From positions 3,162,001-3,226,000 of the forward strand of contig NZ_AP025730.1 of NCBI RefSeq assembly GCF_023734135.1: DNA of 64,000 nt, given 5' to 3'. The stretch comes from Sphaerotilus microaerophilus. GTDB taxonomy: Bacteria > Pseudomonadota > Gammaproteobacteria > Burkholderiales > Burkholderiaceae_C. A program made the position numbers and the translations under genes. A model generated the notes under the pieces. The model had not been told where the DNA came from. It searched no databases and worked only from the letters and a program-made list of their open reading frames with translations. Shown in pieces: positions 10,511 to 18,948 of this stretch (position 1 is its first letter; each line of letters begins with the position of its first letter).

Positions 10511-11791
10511 TCAGGCAAAGAACTCGTCGCGCCGCAGGTAGCGCCACTGGCCTGGCGGCAGGTGCCCGAGCACCACGCTGCCGATGCGCACCCGCTTGAG
10601 TCCCAGCACCTCCAGGCCGACGGCCTCGCACATGCGGCGGATCTGGCGCTTGCGGCCCTCGCGCAGCACGAAGCGCAGCTGGTCCTCGTTGGCCCAGCTG
10701 ACCTTGGCGGGGCGCAGCTGCACGCCGTCCAGGCTGAGCCCGTGCTGCAGCAGCGCCAGGTCCGCATCGGGCAGGCGCGGCTGCTCCTCGGTGGCGCGGC
10801 CGTAGCGCACCCGCACCAGGTATTCCTTCTCCACCTGGGAGTCGTCGCCGATCAGCTGCTTGGCGATGCGCCCGTCCTGCGTCAGCACCAGCAGGCCGGT
10901 GGAGTCGATGTCCAGCCGGCCGGCCGGCGCCAGGCCGCGGCCATGGCCAGGGTGCCAGGGGCGTGGCTCGCGGTCCTCGGCCCAGCGGGTCTCGCGCCGG
11001 ACCAGCACCGCGGCGGGCTCGTAGCCGTCCTCGGCCTGACCGCTGACGTAGCCGATCGGCTTGTGCAGCAGGATGGTGACCCGCTGCGCCTGCTCGCGGT
11101 GCGCGGCCGGGTCGATGCTGATCTGCACGTCTGGCCCGACGCGCTGGCCCAGTACGGCCAGCTTGCCGTCTACGCGCACCCAACCCGCCTCGATCCACTC
11201 ATCGGCCTCGCGCCGGGAGGCCAGGCCCAGCGCCGTCATTCGCTTGGACAGGCGCTCGCCCTCGGCGGTCGGCCGCGCCGGCGTGGCGGTCGGGGCCTGC
11301 GCACGCGATTGCGGTTGCGATTGCGGTTGCGCAGGCACAGGAGCGGCGGGCCGCGGGGCGGGGCGGCTGGGCGGTCGAGGGTCGCGATAGGCAGGGGGCC
11401 GCCCCTCGCGCTCCGGCGGGGCCGCTTCCTGGCGTGGCCGCGAGGGCTGTGAAGGCCCCGTAGGCCCTGTAGGCCGCGAAGGCCGCTCGCCAGGGCCGCC
11501 AGCGTGGTCAGGGCGGCGGCGCTCGCCAGGGCCGTCCGCGTCGCGGCGCGGGCCACCTCGGCCGGGCGCCGTGCCGCGCGGGCGGTCCAGGGACTCCCGT
11601 GGCGGGCGGGCGGGCCGCTCGTCGCCCTCGGGCGGCGCGGCGTCCCGGCGGGCGGCGGCCTCCTGCCGCGCGGCCTGGGCTTCGGCCAGGGTGGGGCGCT
11701 TGCGTGCGGCTGCGTGGCCGCGCACGGGCGCGCGCTGGCCCATCCCGGGTTCAGGGGGGGCGGGGCTCTTCTTCAGTTTCAACGTGACCAT
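10511..11791 (-). CDS. 23S rRNA pseudouridine synthase, RluF/RsuA family
   Basis: 426 residues. The C-terminal ~240 are a complete RsuA/RluB-family enzyme: an S4 domain ([19 protein letters not shown]), the HKPIGYVSG motif, the catalytic-Asp segment [14 protein letters not shown], and [14 protein letters not shown] near the end. [15 protein letters not shown] is closest to RluF, which modifies 23S rRNA at U2604 in E. coli. The N-terminal ~185 residues are low-complexity Arg/Pro/Gly/Ala sequence, much longer than the E. coli enzyme; such tails often aid rRNA binding in Betaproteobacteria. RluB or RluF specificity cannot be separated by eye. Confidence 0.85.
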   Translation of the reverse strand: MVTLKLKKSPAPPEPGMGQRAPVRGHAAARKRPTLAEAQAARQEAAARRDAAPPEGDERPARPPRESLDRPRGTAPGRGGPRRDADGPGERRRPDHAGGPGERPSRPTGPTGPSQPSRPRQEAAPPEREGRPPAYRDPRPPSRPAPRPAAPVPAQPQSQPQSRAQAPTATPARPTAEGERLSKRMTALGLASRREADEWIEAGWVRVDGKLAVLGQRVGPDVQISIDPAAHREQAQRVTILLHKPIGYVSGQAEDGYEPAAVLVRRETRWAEDREPRPWHPGHGRGLAPAGRLDIDSTGLLVLTQDGRIAKQLIGDDSQVEKEYLVRVRYGRATEEQPRLPDADLALLQHGLSLDGVQLRPAKVSWANEDQLRFVLREGRKRQIRRMCEAVGLEVLGLKRVRIGSVVLGHLPPGQWRYLRRDEFFA

Positions 11792-11848
11792 GTCGTCAGA
11801 TTAGCGCACCCGCCGGCCTGCCGGGTCAGCGATCGCCCCGCGAGCCTG

Positions 11849-11857
11849 TGCTATCTT
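11849..11857 (+). promoter_or_regulatory. Extended -10 promoter upstream of uppP
   Basis: TGC-TATCTT matches an extended -10 (TGn plus hexamer); no good -35 is seen. A start near 11864 would put the terminator hairpin at 11877-11900 inside the uppP leader. Also the likely promoter region for the divergent pseudouridine synthase gene. Confidence 0.4.
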
Positions 11858-11876
11858 CGTTTGCAGTCAGAAACGC

Positions 11877-11900
11877 AGCCCCGCTCGACGGGGCTTTTTT
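11877..11900 (+). terminator. Intrinsic terminator in the uppP leader
   Basis: Seven-bp stem AGCCCCG/CGGGGCT with a 5-base loop followed directly by a run of T. It lies 74 bases upstream of the uppP start, and no complete gene lies before it on this strand. It therefore either ends a very short RNA or works as an attenuator. Confidence 0.8.
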
Positions 11901-11973
11901 GCGGCTGCCCCGAGGGTCCGTCCGTGTCATCCACGGTCCCTCCCGGGCGTGCCGCGGTCGCCAGGAGGTTGGA

Positions 11974-12831
11974 GTGGATATCGTTCTGTTGGGCAAGGCA
12001 CTGGTCATGGGCGTCGTCGAGGGGCTCACCGAGTTCCTGCCAATCTCCAGCACCGGGCACCTCATCTTGACCGCTTCGCTGTTGAACTTCACCGGCGAAA
12101 TGGCCAAGGTCTTCGAGGTGGCGATCCAGAGCGGCGCGATGCTGTCGGTGATCTGGGAGTACCGCCAGCGCCTTGGCCGCACGGTCAGCGGCCTGGGGCA
12201 CGACCCCGTGGCGCGGCGTTTTGCGCTCAACGTGCTGGTGGCCTTCCTGCCGGCCGTGGTGCTCGGCCTCGCGTTCGGCAAGGTCATCAAGGCCCACCTG
12301 TTCCACCCGGTACCGGTCGCGCTGGCCTTTGTCGTCGGCGGCCTGGTGATCCTGTGGGTGGAGGCGCGTCACAAGCGGCTGTACGGCGCGATGGACAGCG
12401 TTGGCAAACGGCACGCCCGCATCGAGACGGTGGACGACATGACCCCGCTGGACGCGCTCAAGGTCGGCCTGCTGCAGTGCCTGGCGCTGATCCCGGGCAC
12501 CAGCCGCTCCGGCGCCACCATCATCGGCGCGGTGGTGCTGGGTTTCTCGCGCAAGGCCGCCACCGAGTTCAGCTTCTACCTCGGCATCCCGACGCTGATG
12601 GGCGCCGGTGCCTACTCGGTGCTCAAGCAGCGCGACGCGCTGCGCTGGGAGGACCTGCCGGTGTTTGCGGTGGGCACGGTGGTGTCCTTCTTCGCCGCGC
12701 TGGTGTGCATCCGCTGGCTGATCCGCTACGTGTCGACGCACGACTTCGTGCCGTTCGCCTGGTACCGCATCGTCTTTGGCGCCGTCGTGCTGCTGACCGC
12801 CACCACCGGCTGGGTCAGCTGGGCTGCGTGA
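11974..12831 (+). CDS. uppP: Undecaprenyl-diphosphate phosphatase
   Basis: 285-residue integral membrane enzyme (BacA/UppP) that recycles undecaprenyl pyrophosphate, the lipid carrier for peptidoglycan, and confers bacitracin tolerance. The two catalytic motifs are present: [15 protein letters not shown] near residue 15 and [10 protein letters not shown] near 175. Multiple hydrophobic helices fill the rest, and the length fits the family (about 270-285). The GTG at 11974 follows AGGAGG by seven bases. The 3' end overlaps the convergent trmB gene by 17 bases. A terminator in the leader suggests conditional expression. Confidence 0.95.
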   Translation: MDIVLLGKALVMGVVEGLTEFLPISSTGHLILTASLLNFTGEMAKVFEVAIQSGAMLSVIWEYRQRLGRTVSGLGHDPVARRFALNVLVAFLPAVVLGLAFGKVIKAHLFHPVPVALAFVVGGLVILWVEARHKRLYGAMDSVGKRHARIETVDDMTPLDALKVGLLQCLALIPGTSRSGATIIGAVVLGFSRKAATEFSFYLGIPTLMGAGAYSVLKQRDALRWEDLPVFAVGTVVSFFAALVCIRWLIRYVSTHDFVPFAWYRIVFGAVVLLTATTGWVSWAA

Positions 12832-13765
12832 GCGGCTGCCTGACGAACAGCAGGTCCCACACGCCGTGGCCGAGTTTCAGGCCCCGGTTCTCGAACTTCG
12901 TCAGCGGCCGCCAGTCCGGCCGCGGCGCGTAGCCAGCCTCGCTGGTGTTGGCCAGCGCCGGCTCGGCCCCCAGCACGGCCAGCATCTGCTCGGCGTAGTC
13001 CTGCCAGTCGGTCGCGCAGTGCAGGTAGCCCCCCGGCGCCAGGCGTGAGGCAAGCAGCGCCACGAACTCGGGCTGAATCAGCCGGCGTTTGTGGTGTTTC
13101 TTCTTGTGCCAGGGGTCCGGGAAGTAGATGTGGATGCCCGCCAGGCTGGCCGGCGCCACCATCTGCCGCAGCACCTCCACCGCGTCGTGCTGCACGATGC
13201 GCAGGTTGGCCAGCTCCAGCTCGCCGATGCGCTTGAGCAGCGCGCCCACACCCGGCGTGTGCACTTCCACCCCGACGAAGTCCATCTCCGGCCGTGTCTG
13301 GGCGATCTCGGCCGTCGCCTGTCCCATGCCGAAGCCGATCTCCAGCACCAGCGGGGCCTGGCGGGCAAAGACGGCGCCGGCATCGAGCGGCGTGGCCTGG
13401 AAGGGCAGCACGAAGCGCGGGCCGAGTTCCTCCAGCGCCCGCTGCTGCCCCGTGCCCATCCGGCCGGCGCGCAGCACGTAGCTGCGGATCGCCCGCTGTG
13501 GCGGCCTGAGGGTTGCAGCGGTATCCGTATCGATCTGCGTATCGATTTGCGTATTGGTCCGCGTATCGGTGGCCAAGTCGGTGGCCAGGTCGGTGGGCAG
13601 ATCGGGGGCGGTGTCGTGGGGCAGTTCGGAAGCGGTCACGGTGAACGAGTGCGGGGGAACGAGGACGGGAACCGGAGCGGGAACAGGCGGGTCGGCCGCC
13701 CCGGCGCGGTCGCCAGCGATGACGGCTTTCACGCCAACGCGGCCGGGCATCGGTCTGGGGGGCAA
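12815..13765 (-). CDS. trmB: tRNA (guanine-N7)-methyltransferase
   Basis: Makes m7G46 in tRNA with S-adenosylmethionine. The catalytic part is clear: SAM-binding [10 protein letters not shown] near residue 140, then [30 protein letters not shown] near 215, and [15 protein letters not shown]. The frame allows 316 residues, but the first ~90 are low complexity with a repeated T-D-x-A-T-D and T-D-T-Q-I-D pattern from near-tandem DNA repeats (13515-13620). The conserved part begins around [11 protein letters not shown]. The true start may lie further in than shown. Confidence 0.9.
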   Translation of the reverse strand: MPPRPMPGRVGVKAVIAGDRAGAADPPVPAPVPVLVPPHSFTVTASELPHDTAPDLPTDLATDLATDTRTNTQIDTQIDTDTAATLRPPQRAIRSYVLRAGRMGTGQQRALEELGPRFVLPFQATPLDAGAVFARQAPLVLEIGFGMGQATAEIAQTRPEMDFVGVEVHTPGVGALLKRIGELELANLRIVQHDAVEVLRQMVAPASLAGIHIYFPDPWHKKKHHKRRLIQPEFVALLASRLAPGGYLHCATDWQDYAEQMLAVLGAEPALANTSEAGYAPRPDWRPLTKFENRGLKLGHGVWDLLFVRQPLTQPS

Positions 13766-13817
13766 AGAGCGGACTTATCAACGCCTGCCAGGCGCGGCGT
13801 CGACCTAGGCTCGCAGG

Positions 13818-15374
13818 GTGCGAGATTCTGCCCCACGCCCGTTCAGCGCCCCTTCAGCCGCCAGGCTGCCCACATCGCCCCAGCGGCGCCTCATCCTGGC
13901 GCGCGCCGCGGTGGCGGCCACCGCCGCCTGCCTGCTGCCGGGTGTGGCCCGCGCTGCATTGCCAGCCCGCCCCGCCGCGGCACCCACGCTGCTGCCGCCG
14001 GCACTGCGCGAGCAGCTCGTTGCTTCGGGCCTGGCGCCGGAGCACTACGGCCTGTACGCCGCGCCGGTCAGCGGCGGCGCTCCCCTGTTGGCCTGGCAGG
14101 CCGACCAGCCCTTCGTGCTGGCCTCCACCGCCAAGCTGGTGACCAGCATCGCTGCGCTCGACCTGCTCGGCCCCGACTTCCGCTGGCGCACCGAGGCGCA
14201 CCTCACCGGCCCCCTGCGTGATGGCCGCCTGCTCGGCGACCTGGTGATCGTTGGCGGTGGCGATGCGACGCTCAGCTCGGTCGACGTGCTCGCCTGGATG
14301 CGCCGCTGGCGCGCCGCCGGGCTGGAGGAGATCCTGGGCGACATCGTGCTCGACCGCAGCCGCTTCCTGCTGTCAGACGAAGACCACGCCAGCACGCCCA
14401 CGCCGGCGGCCGAGCGTCCGCACCACGTCCGCCCCGATGCCCTGACGCTGGACGGCGGCACCGTGCAAGTCAGCGTGCAGGCCGGCCGGCGCGGCCAGCC
14501 GCGCCTGGAAGTCACGCCCCCGATGGGCAGTGCGCTGCGGCTGGTCAACGCCGTCACCCGCCAAGGCGGCTGCAGCGCGACGGCACAGTGGCGCGAGCGC
14601 GCCGGCGCCGAGGAGCTGCACGTCAGCGGCGCCTGGTCGGCCGATTGCCCGGCGCGGCCCCTGCAGATCGCCCCGCTCAACCCGGCCGAACTCAGCCGGC
14701 GGGCGCTGGCCGAACTGTGGCGCCAGGCGGGCGGGCGCCTGCAGGGCCGCGTGCGCGAGCTGCCGCAGCCGGGCGCATCCACCCCCTGGCACCCGGCCGA
14801 CCGTGCGGGGCTGGCCCCGGCGCCGTGGTCGGAGCACCGCTCTGCCACGCTGGGCGAGCTCGTGCGCGGCATGAACAAGGTCAGCCACAACCTGATCGCC
14901 CGGCACCTGATGCTGAGCCTGTCGCCCGATTTCCCGTCCCGGCCTGCCACCCTCGCCGGTGCGCAGGCCCGCGTGCGCCAGTGGCTGGCCGCACGCGGCC
15001 TGCCCGCGGATCGGCTGGCCGTCGACAGCGGCAGTGGCCTGTCACGCGCCGAGCGGGGCTCCCCGCGGGCGCTCACGGACCTGCTGCGCCACAGCGCGCA
15101 GGGGCCGCACGCGCGCGGCCTGCTGGCCAGCCTGCCCGTGGCCGGCATCGACGGCACGCTCGAACATCGCCTGCACGGGGGCGCCGCCCAGGGACAGGCC
15201 TGGCTCAAGACCGGCACCTTGCTCGACGCCCGCGCGCTGGCCGGCTACGTGCGCACCCGCGGCGGCCGCCAGCTCGCCGTGGCCCTGCTCGCCAACGACC
15301 CGGACCCCGAGGCGGCTGCCCGCGCCACCCCGGCGCTCGACGCCTGCGTCGAATGGCTCGCACGCCACGCCTGA
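13818..15374 (+). CDS. dacB: D-Ala-D-Ala carboxypeptidase/endopeptidase, PBP4 type
   Basis: 518 residues, peptidase family S13. The enzyme trims and cleaves peptidoglycan peptide crosslinks in the periplasm. All three penicillin-binding motifs are visible: STAK near residue 104, SHN near 356 and KTG near 463. The N-terminus is basic then hydrophobic (RRLILARAAVAATAACLLPGVARA), a signal peptide. The start is a GTG 52 bases from the divergent trmB start, so the two share a promoter region. Length and motif spacing fit PBP4/DacB. Confidence 0.92.
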   Translation: MRDSAPRPFSAPSAARLPTSPQRRLILARAAVAATAACLLPGVARAALPARPAAAPTLLPPALREQLVASGLAPEHYGLYAAPVSGGAPLLAWQADQPFVLASTAKLVTSIAALDLLGPDFRWRTEAHLTGPLRDGRLLGDLVIVGGGDATLSSVDVLAWMRRWRAAGLEEILGDIVLDRSRFLLSDEDHASTPTPAAERPHHVRPDALTLDGGTVQVSVQAGRRGQPRLEVTPPMGSALRLVNAVTRQGGCSATAQWRERAGAEELHVSGAWSADCPARPLQIAPLNPAELSRRALAELWRQAGGRLQGRVRELPQPGASTPWHPADRAGLAPAPWSEHRSATLGELVRGMNKVSHNLIARHLMLSLSPDFPSRPATLAGAQARVRQWLAARGLPADRLAVDSGSGLSRAERGSPRALTDLLRHSAQGPHARGLLASLPVAGIDGTLEHRLHGGAAQGQAWLKTGTLLDARALAGYVRTRGGRQLAVALLANDPDPEAAARATPALDACVEWLARHA

Positions 15375-15402
15375 GGCCGCGCAGCAGCGTTGCCATACTG
15401 CC

Positions 15403-15430
15403 TTGCCGCCGGCCGGAACCGCTCTATAAT
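15403..15430 (+). promoter_or_regulatory. Promoter for tRNA-Gly
   Basis: TTGCCG (-35) and a consensus TATAAT (-10) with a 16-base spacer; the tRNA starts 16 bases after the -10. Confidence 0.75.
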
Positions 15431-15445
15431 CTCGCGCTGCACCGA

Positions 15446-15519
15446 GCGGGTGTAGTTCAATGGTAGAACGGCAGCTTCCCAAGCTTCATACGAGGGTTCG
15501 ATTCCCTTCACCCGCTCCA
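15446..15519 (+). tRNA. tRNA-Gly, anticodon CCC
   Basis: 74-base gene with encoded CCA. Acceptor GCGGGTG/CACCCGC, D-stem GTTC/GAAC, anticodon loop TTCCCAA (CCC, reads GGG codons) and T-arm GAGGG/CCCTT all fold. It closely resembles E. coli glyU. The anticodon stem GCAGC/GCTTC contains one C-U mismatch at the second pair, unusual for this tRNA. Confidence 0.95.
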
Positions 15520-15542
15520 CTTGCTTCCCCACGCAAAAAAAG

Positions 15543-15570
15543 GCCGCTGATGTCAGCGGCTTTGTTGTTT
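15543..15570. terminator. Bidirectional intrinsic terminator
   Basis: Eight-bp stem GCCGCTGA/TCAGCGGC with a 2-base loop; T-rich tail on the plus side and A7 on the left, which gives a T7 tail for the minus strand. It ends the tRNA transcript and could also end the S-4TM transcript from the right. Confidence 0.85.
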
Positions 15571-15636
15571 CTGCGGTGATCGGCTTCGCTGGCTGCCCGG
15601 GCGGCTGCTCGTGCTGTTGCCCGGGGTTGCCACGTG

Positions 15637-16626
15637 TCAGGCGGTAGGCGCGTGTGCTTGAAGTGGGGGCGATGGTTTGGCCGACAGCGCTGCCAATGCC
15701 TCCTCGACCAAGCGCTCGGTGTTGTGCTGGTTGTCCAGCTCCTGCCGGGGGCGCAGCCGCTTGTAGATGAAGTCGAACACCACCGGCCGGCGGCGGCGGC
15801 CTTCGTAGATCTCGTCTTGCAGGGCGCGTGACAACCGCAGCAGCTCCGGGCTTTCGGGGTCTGCGAGGGCCGCCTTCCAGATGTCGGCGCCCGTGTCGCG
15901 CAGCTTGTTGATCTGCACGATCGCATCGCGCTGCTCGGTGTACATCTGGTACATCAGCTTGAAGAACCCGGCCAGGGGCAGCACGAAGACCACCAGCGCC
16001 GATTCCACTGCCTGCGCGGGCGTGCCGCCATGCTGCCGCACGTAGAGCAGGGCAAGGACGATCGCCAGCACCAGCGAACCGAACAGGATCCAGCGCAGCC
16101 ACTCCGCATATTCCTCGCGCTGGCGGGAATCCCACCACACGTTCTGACGCTGGCAAACCAACCGGGCCAGAGGCAGGGGCAGATCGGACAGTTTGAACCG
16201 GGCGTCTGGCCACCAGGGGTGGTACCAGTTCAACAGATTGCGGTTGAGGGTCTTGGCCGTGTGCCGGCCACGCTCGTTGAGCAATTCCGACAGCGTCTTC
16301 GGACGCGGCGCGCGATGCACGTTCCAATCCATGCCCAACAGGCGGTTGTCGAACTCCTCCAGCGCGTGCGCGCCGGCCTCCCGCCACTGCTTGTGCCGCG
16401 GGTTCAACCACAGCGCTTCCAGCAGGAGCACGAGCAGGCCATACAGGCCCACAGCAAACTTGAGGTCTGCATAGAGGTATGCCGTGACCGAGCCGGCAAT
16501 GCCGATCAACGCCAGCCACAACTGCCCGCCCAGCCACCGCTTGGAACGCCCGTACAGCCGCTCCTGAGCGACGAGACAGTCGACATAGGGCGATTCGTTT
16601 TGCAGCGCGAGAATCTGGTTTTTCAT
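15637..16626 (-). CDS. S-4TM family putative pore-forming effector
   Basis: 329 residues, starting at an ATG with GAGGAAC upstream. Four membrane helices occur as two pairs: LWLALIGIAGSVTAYLYA and AVGLYGLLVLLLEALWL near residues 35-75, then WILFGSLVLAIVLALLYV and AVESALVVFVLPLAGFFK near 190-240. Conserved soluble segments are NRNLLNWYHPWW between the pairs and RRRPVVFDFIYK near the end. This is the S-4TM family, which comparative genomics predicts to be a nucleotide-activated pore effector in antiphage or conflict systems. No CD-NTase or SMODS gene is next to it. It is the first gene of the defence island. Confidence 0.8.
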   Translation of the reverse strand: MKNQILALQNESPYVDCLVAQERLYGRSKRWLGGQLWLALIGIAGSVTAYLYADLKFAVGLYGLLVLLLEALWLNPRHKQWREAGAHALEEFDNRLLGMDWNVHRAPRPKTLSELLNERGRHTAKTLNRNLLNWYHPWWPDARFKLSDLPLPLARLVCQRQNVWWDSRQREEYAEWLRWILFGSLVLAIVLALLYVRQHGGTPAQAVESALVVFVLPLAGFFKLMYQMYTEQRDAIVQINKLRDTGADIWKAALADPESPELLRLSRALQDEIYEGRRRRPVVFDFIYKRLRPRQELDNQHNTERLVEEALAALSAKPSPPLQAHAPTA

Positions 16627-16738
16627 GTTCCTCGGTTCCTCCTGCCATGTCGCGCCGAATCTGCCGCGGTCGGTGCGCAGTTTCGCACTGTTGCGCGGGG
16701 GCAGGAAGCACCGCCGAGGGGGGGGCAGGGTCGAGCGG

Positions 16739-17161
16739 TCAGGGTGAAGCGGCCCAGGGGTTGATGACTTCCTGTCCCGCCGCCTTGAACGGAGCCGCAT
16801 CGCGGGTGGCCACGGCAAAGCCGCGTGCAGCGGCCATGGCGGCGATGTAGCCGTCCGGCGTGGGCAGGCCGCGCCCGGCAGCACGGGCGGCCACCGCCAG
16901 CTGCGCGTAGTGGCGTGCCGCCTCGGTGTCGAAGGGCAGGATGCGCCCCTCGAACAGCGGCAGCAGTCCCTCCAGCGTTCGCGCCAGGGCCTCCCTGCGC
17001 CGGCCCGCCGGCATGGCGCCGATGCCAAACCACAGTTCGGCCAGGGTGACGCTGGTGAGGTACAAGGTGTCGGCCGCCTGCGCGTCCAGCCAGGCCAGCA
17101 CGGCTGGGTCGGGCTGCGGCTTCATGGCCTCGGAGAGTACGTTGGTGTCCAGGACGATCAT
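16739..17161 (-). CDS. PIN-domain toxin, VapC/FitB type
   Basis: 140-residue PIN endoribonuclease. The acidic catalytic set is visible: D5 in VLDTNVLSE, E42 in LAELWFG, the Asp in TPDGYIAAMA near 103 and the Asp in ATRDAAPF near 120. Such toxins cut tRNA or rRNA unless bound by their antitoxin. The start overlaps the antitoxin stop by four bases (ATGA), so the pair is translationally coupled. It lies between the S-4TM gene and CRISPR array 1, consistent with a stabilising module in a defence island. Confidence 0.9.
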   Translation of the reverse strand: MIVLDTNVLSEAMKPQPDPAVLAWLDAQAADTLYLTSVTLAELWFGIGAMPAGRRREALARTLEGLLPLFEGRILPFDTEAARHYAQLAVAARAAGRGLPTPDGYIAAMAAARGFAVATRDAAPFKAAGQEVINPWAASP

Positions 17162-17418
17162 TCCAGCACCAGCGGTTGGGCGGGTGCCTGGCGTTCGGCC
17201 GTCAGCGCTTCCAGCGCGAGCACATCCTCATTGAGCAGGCCGGCGCGCCGGCTCACCTCTGCCATCGCGGCACCCAGGCGCAGGCGCTGCGGTGGGCGCA
17301 CGGTGGCATCCAGGATGTCGCGGACCTCCGCCTCCGTGCTGCGGCCATGCTGCGCTGCCCGCAATCGCAGTGCGCGGTGCACTTCATCGGGCAGGTTGCG
17401 GACGGTGAGGGTGGGCAT
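17158..17418 (-). CDS. Antitoxin, FitA/VapB type
   Basis: 86 residues. The N-terminal ribbon-helix-helix (TLTVRNLPDEVHRALRLRAAQHGRS, then EAEVRDIL) binds DNA, and the C-terminal tail is expected to wrap the toxin. The RNLPDEVHRALRLRA pattern is that of FitA-type antitoxins. It is the first gene of the pair; a perfect 9-bp inverted repeat 27 bases upstream is the probable autoregulatory operator. Confidence 0.88.
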   Translation of the reverse strand: MPTLTVRNLPDEVHRALRLRAAQHGRSTEAEVRDILDATVRPPQRLRLGAAMAEVSRRAGLLNEDVLALEALTAERQAPAQPLVLE

Positions 17419-17445
17419 GGCGGCGAATCCGTAGAGTTGCTGTCA

Positions 17446-17475
17446 ATGCAGTCAGATTAACAGAAGTGACTGCAT
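17446..17475. promoter_or_regulatory. Operator of the toxin-antitoxin pair
   Basis: Perfect inverted repeat ATGCAGTCA/TGACTGCAT with a 12-base spacer, upstream of the antitoxin gene. Spaced half-sites are typical of FitAB/VapBC hetero-octamer binding. Confidence 0.7.
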
Positions 17476-17514
17476 CCAAGAAGGGCCCCGGGTCCCAGCT
17501 TCGCAACGGATCGT

Positions 17515-17541
17515 CGGCTGCGAATTCAGCCGTGAGTGAGG
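17515..17541 (-). repeat. Relic CRISPR repeat outside array 1
   Basis: The hairpin core CGGCTG-CGAATT-CAGCCG followed by TGAGTGAGG matches the core of the array repeats. The loop is intermediate between array 1 (CGATTT) and array 2 (CAAATT). It lies on the far side of the repetitive element next to the array trailer, so it looks like a decayed remnant of a formerly longer array. Confidence 0.6.
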
Positions 17542-17544
17542 TTC

Positions 17545-17673
17545 AAATCCCCCCTGACCCCCCCTTTTTCAAAGGGGGGAATGGGAGGTGAGGGCTTGGG
17601 CGGTCGGACCCGCCAACCACACCACCTGGCACCTGCGTTGCTCCCCCTTTGAAAAAGGGGGTTGGGGGGATTT
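17545..17673. repeat. Inverted-repeat element at trailer end of array 1
   Basis: 129-bp element. Its two ends (AAATCCCCCC...TTTTTCAAAGGGGGG on the left and CCCCCTTTGAAAAAGGGG...GGGGGGATTT on the right) are inverted copies of each other, around a central ~55 bp. A second copy (23490-23616) sits at the same place beside array 2. It looks like a REP/MITE-type dispersed repeat and has no coding capacity. Confidence 0.7.
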
Positions 17674-17693
17674 AGGGCCGTCGCCAGTCGCCT

Positions 17694-18397
17694 GCCACGC
17701 CCGGCTGCGATTTCAGCCGTCTGTGGGCCGTGAACGGTCTCGGAGGTACGGTGACCCAATTGTCTTAACCGGCTGCGATTTCAGCCGTCTGTGGGCCGCA
17801 ACGGCGCGTCCGATCTCGGTGCGGGTGCCGTCTTAACCGGCTGCGATTTCAGCCGTCTGTGGGCGCGGATGTTGCGGCTACCATCGGTGCCGTGGCGTCT
17901 TAACCGGCTGCGATTTCAGCCGTCTGTGGGCGGTGTCGTCAATGATGCTGGTGAACTGACAGTCTTAACCGGCTGCGATTTCAGCCGTCTGTGGGCGCGT
18001 GGAACCAGACGATGGACACGCTGCAAAAAGGTCTTAACCGGCTGCGATTTCAGCCGTCTGTGGGCCACGGCCAAGTCGCCCTGGAAGGTGCCGATGCGTC
18101 TTAACCGGCTGCGATTTCAGCCGTCTGTGGGCCCTTCAAGGAGCTGTCGAACGGCCTTTTGGACGGTCTTAACCGGCTGCGATTTCAGCCGTCTGTGGGC
18201 CGAACGCAACGGCGGACTCCTCTGTCAAAACCGTCTTAACCGGCTGCGATTTCAGCCGTCTGTGGGCGGATGTGGCCGGTGCAGTTGCAGCGGTGGCCGT
18301 CTTAACCGGCTGCGATTTCAGCCGTCTGTGGGCGATCGAAGAAGCCCTGAAGAAGAAATGGGGTCTTAACCGGCTGCGATTTCAGCCGTCTGTGGGC
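17694..18397 (-). CRISPR. CRISPR array 1: 11 repeats, 10 spacers
   Basis: Repeat of about 35 bases, on the plus strand beginning GTCTTAACC with stem CGGCTG/CAGCCG, loop CGATTT and ending TCTGTGGGC. Repeats start at 17694 (degenerate), 17762, 17830, 17897, 17962, 18031, 18098, 18166, 18233, 18299 and 18363. Spacers are 29-34 bases and all differ. The left terminal repeat is degenerate and the right flank is a leader shared with array 2, so transcription should run on the minus strand; the crRNA handle would be GTTAAGAC. The newest spacer lies at 18334-18362. Confidence 0.97.
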
Positions 18398-18600
18398 CCC
18401 CTCCCTGGAGAGCAAGCATTGGCGCGGGTTGCAGAGGCAAAATCGGCGCTCAGCGATAACACTGCTGATGGTGTGGTCAATTTCGGCCTCCAAGTGCCAC
18501 TTTCTTCAATGGAATCATTCTTCTGCGCATGTTGTTTCAAGCGTCTTGTGAAGGGATCGGCGCAGGTCATTGATTTTCAAAGAGCACGGCCATCGCGCTG
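18398..18600 (-). promoter_or_regulatory. Leader of CRISPR array 1 with promoter
   Basis: About 200 bases strongly similar to the array 2 leader when the insertion sequence there is removed. On the minus strand it has TTGACC (18475-18480) and TATCGC (18453-18458) with a 16-base spacer, conserved in both leaders and directed into the array. The similarity extends to TTTTCAAAGAGC near 18590, close to the end of the cas2 gene. Confidence 0.75.
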
Positions 18601-18655
18601 ACACGCTGCGGCTGGCAGCGAGTTTCGCACTTTTGCGCCGCCGGCAGAAGCGCCG

Positions 18656-18943
18656 TCACACGATCCAGAACGGCTCCTGTCGCTCGGGCGCGCCGCCCTC
18701 ACCCTGGGTGCGCGTCGCCCGCCGGCAGGCGCGGCAGATGGGGCGCAGCAGGGCGCGGTCGGCTTGCGCGTCGAGCATGCCGTTCAGCCGCTGCTGCAGC
18801 GCGCCCACCGCGTCGTGGTCCAGCGCGCAGAGGTAGAGGCTCTTCTGCACCCGGTCGCCGTGCGCCAGCGCCACCCGGGCCACACGCTGCAGGCGGCGCG
18901 GCTCGCCGATGTCGTAGCTCAGGGTCCAGAGGCGGGGCTTCAT
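18656..18943 (-). CDS. cas2: Cas2 (copy next to array 1)
   Basis: 95 residues: LWTLSYDIGEPRRLQRVARV with the conserved early Asp, then RVQKSLYLCALD, the ferredoxin-like Cas2 fold. Cas2 bridges two Cas1 dimers during spacer integration. It starts five bases after the RT-Cas1 stop and is the last gene of the adaptation operon. A cluster of Cys residues (CRACRR) near the C-terminus is shared with some type III Cas2 proteins. The next feature downstream is the leader of array 1. Confidence 0.88.
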   Translation of the reverse strand: MKPRLWTLSYDIGEPRRLQRVARVALAHGDRVQKSLYLCALDHDAVGALQQRLNGMLDAQADRALLRPICRACRRATRTQGEGGAPERQEPFWIV

Positions 18944-18948
18944 GGCGG

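Noticed and set aside
13515..13620. Short tandem repeats as a CRISPR-like array
   Set aside because: Units of 12-15 bases without unique spacers, inside the trmB reading frame.
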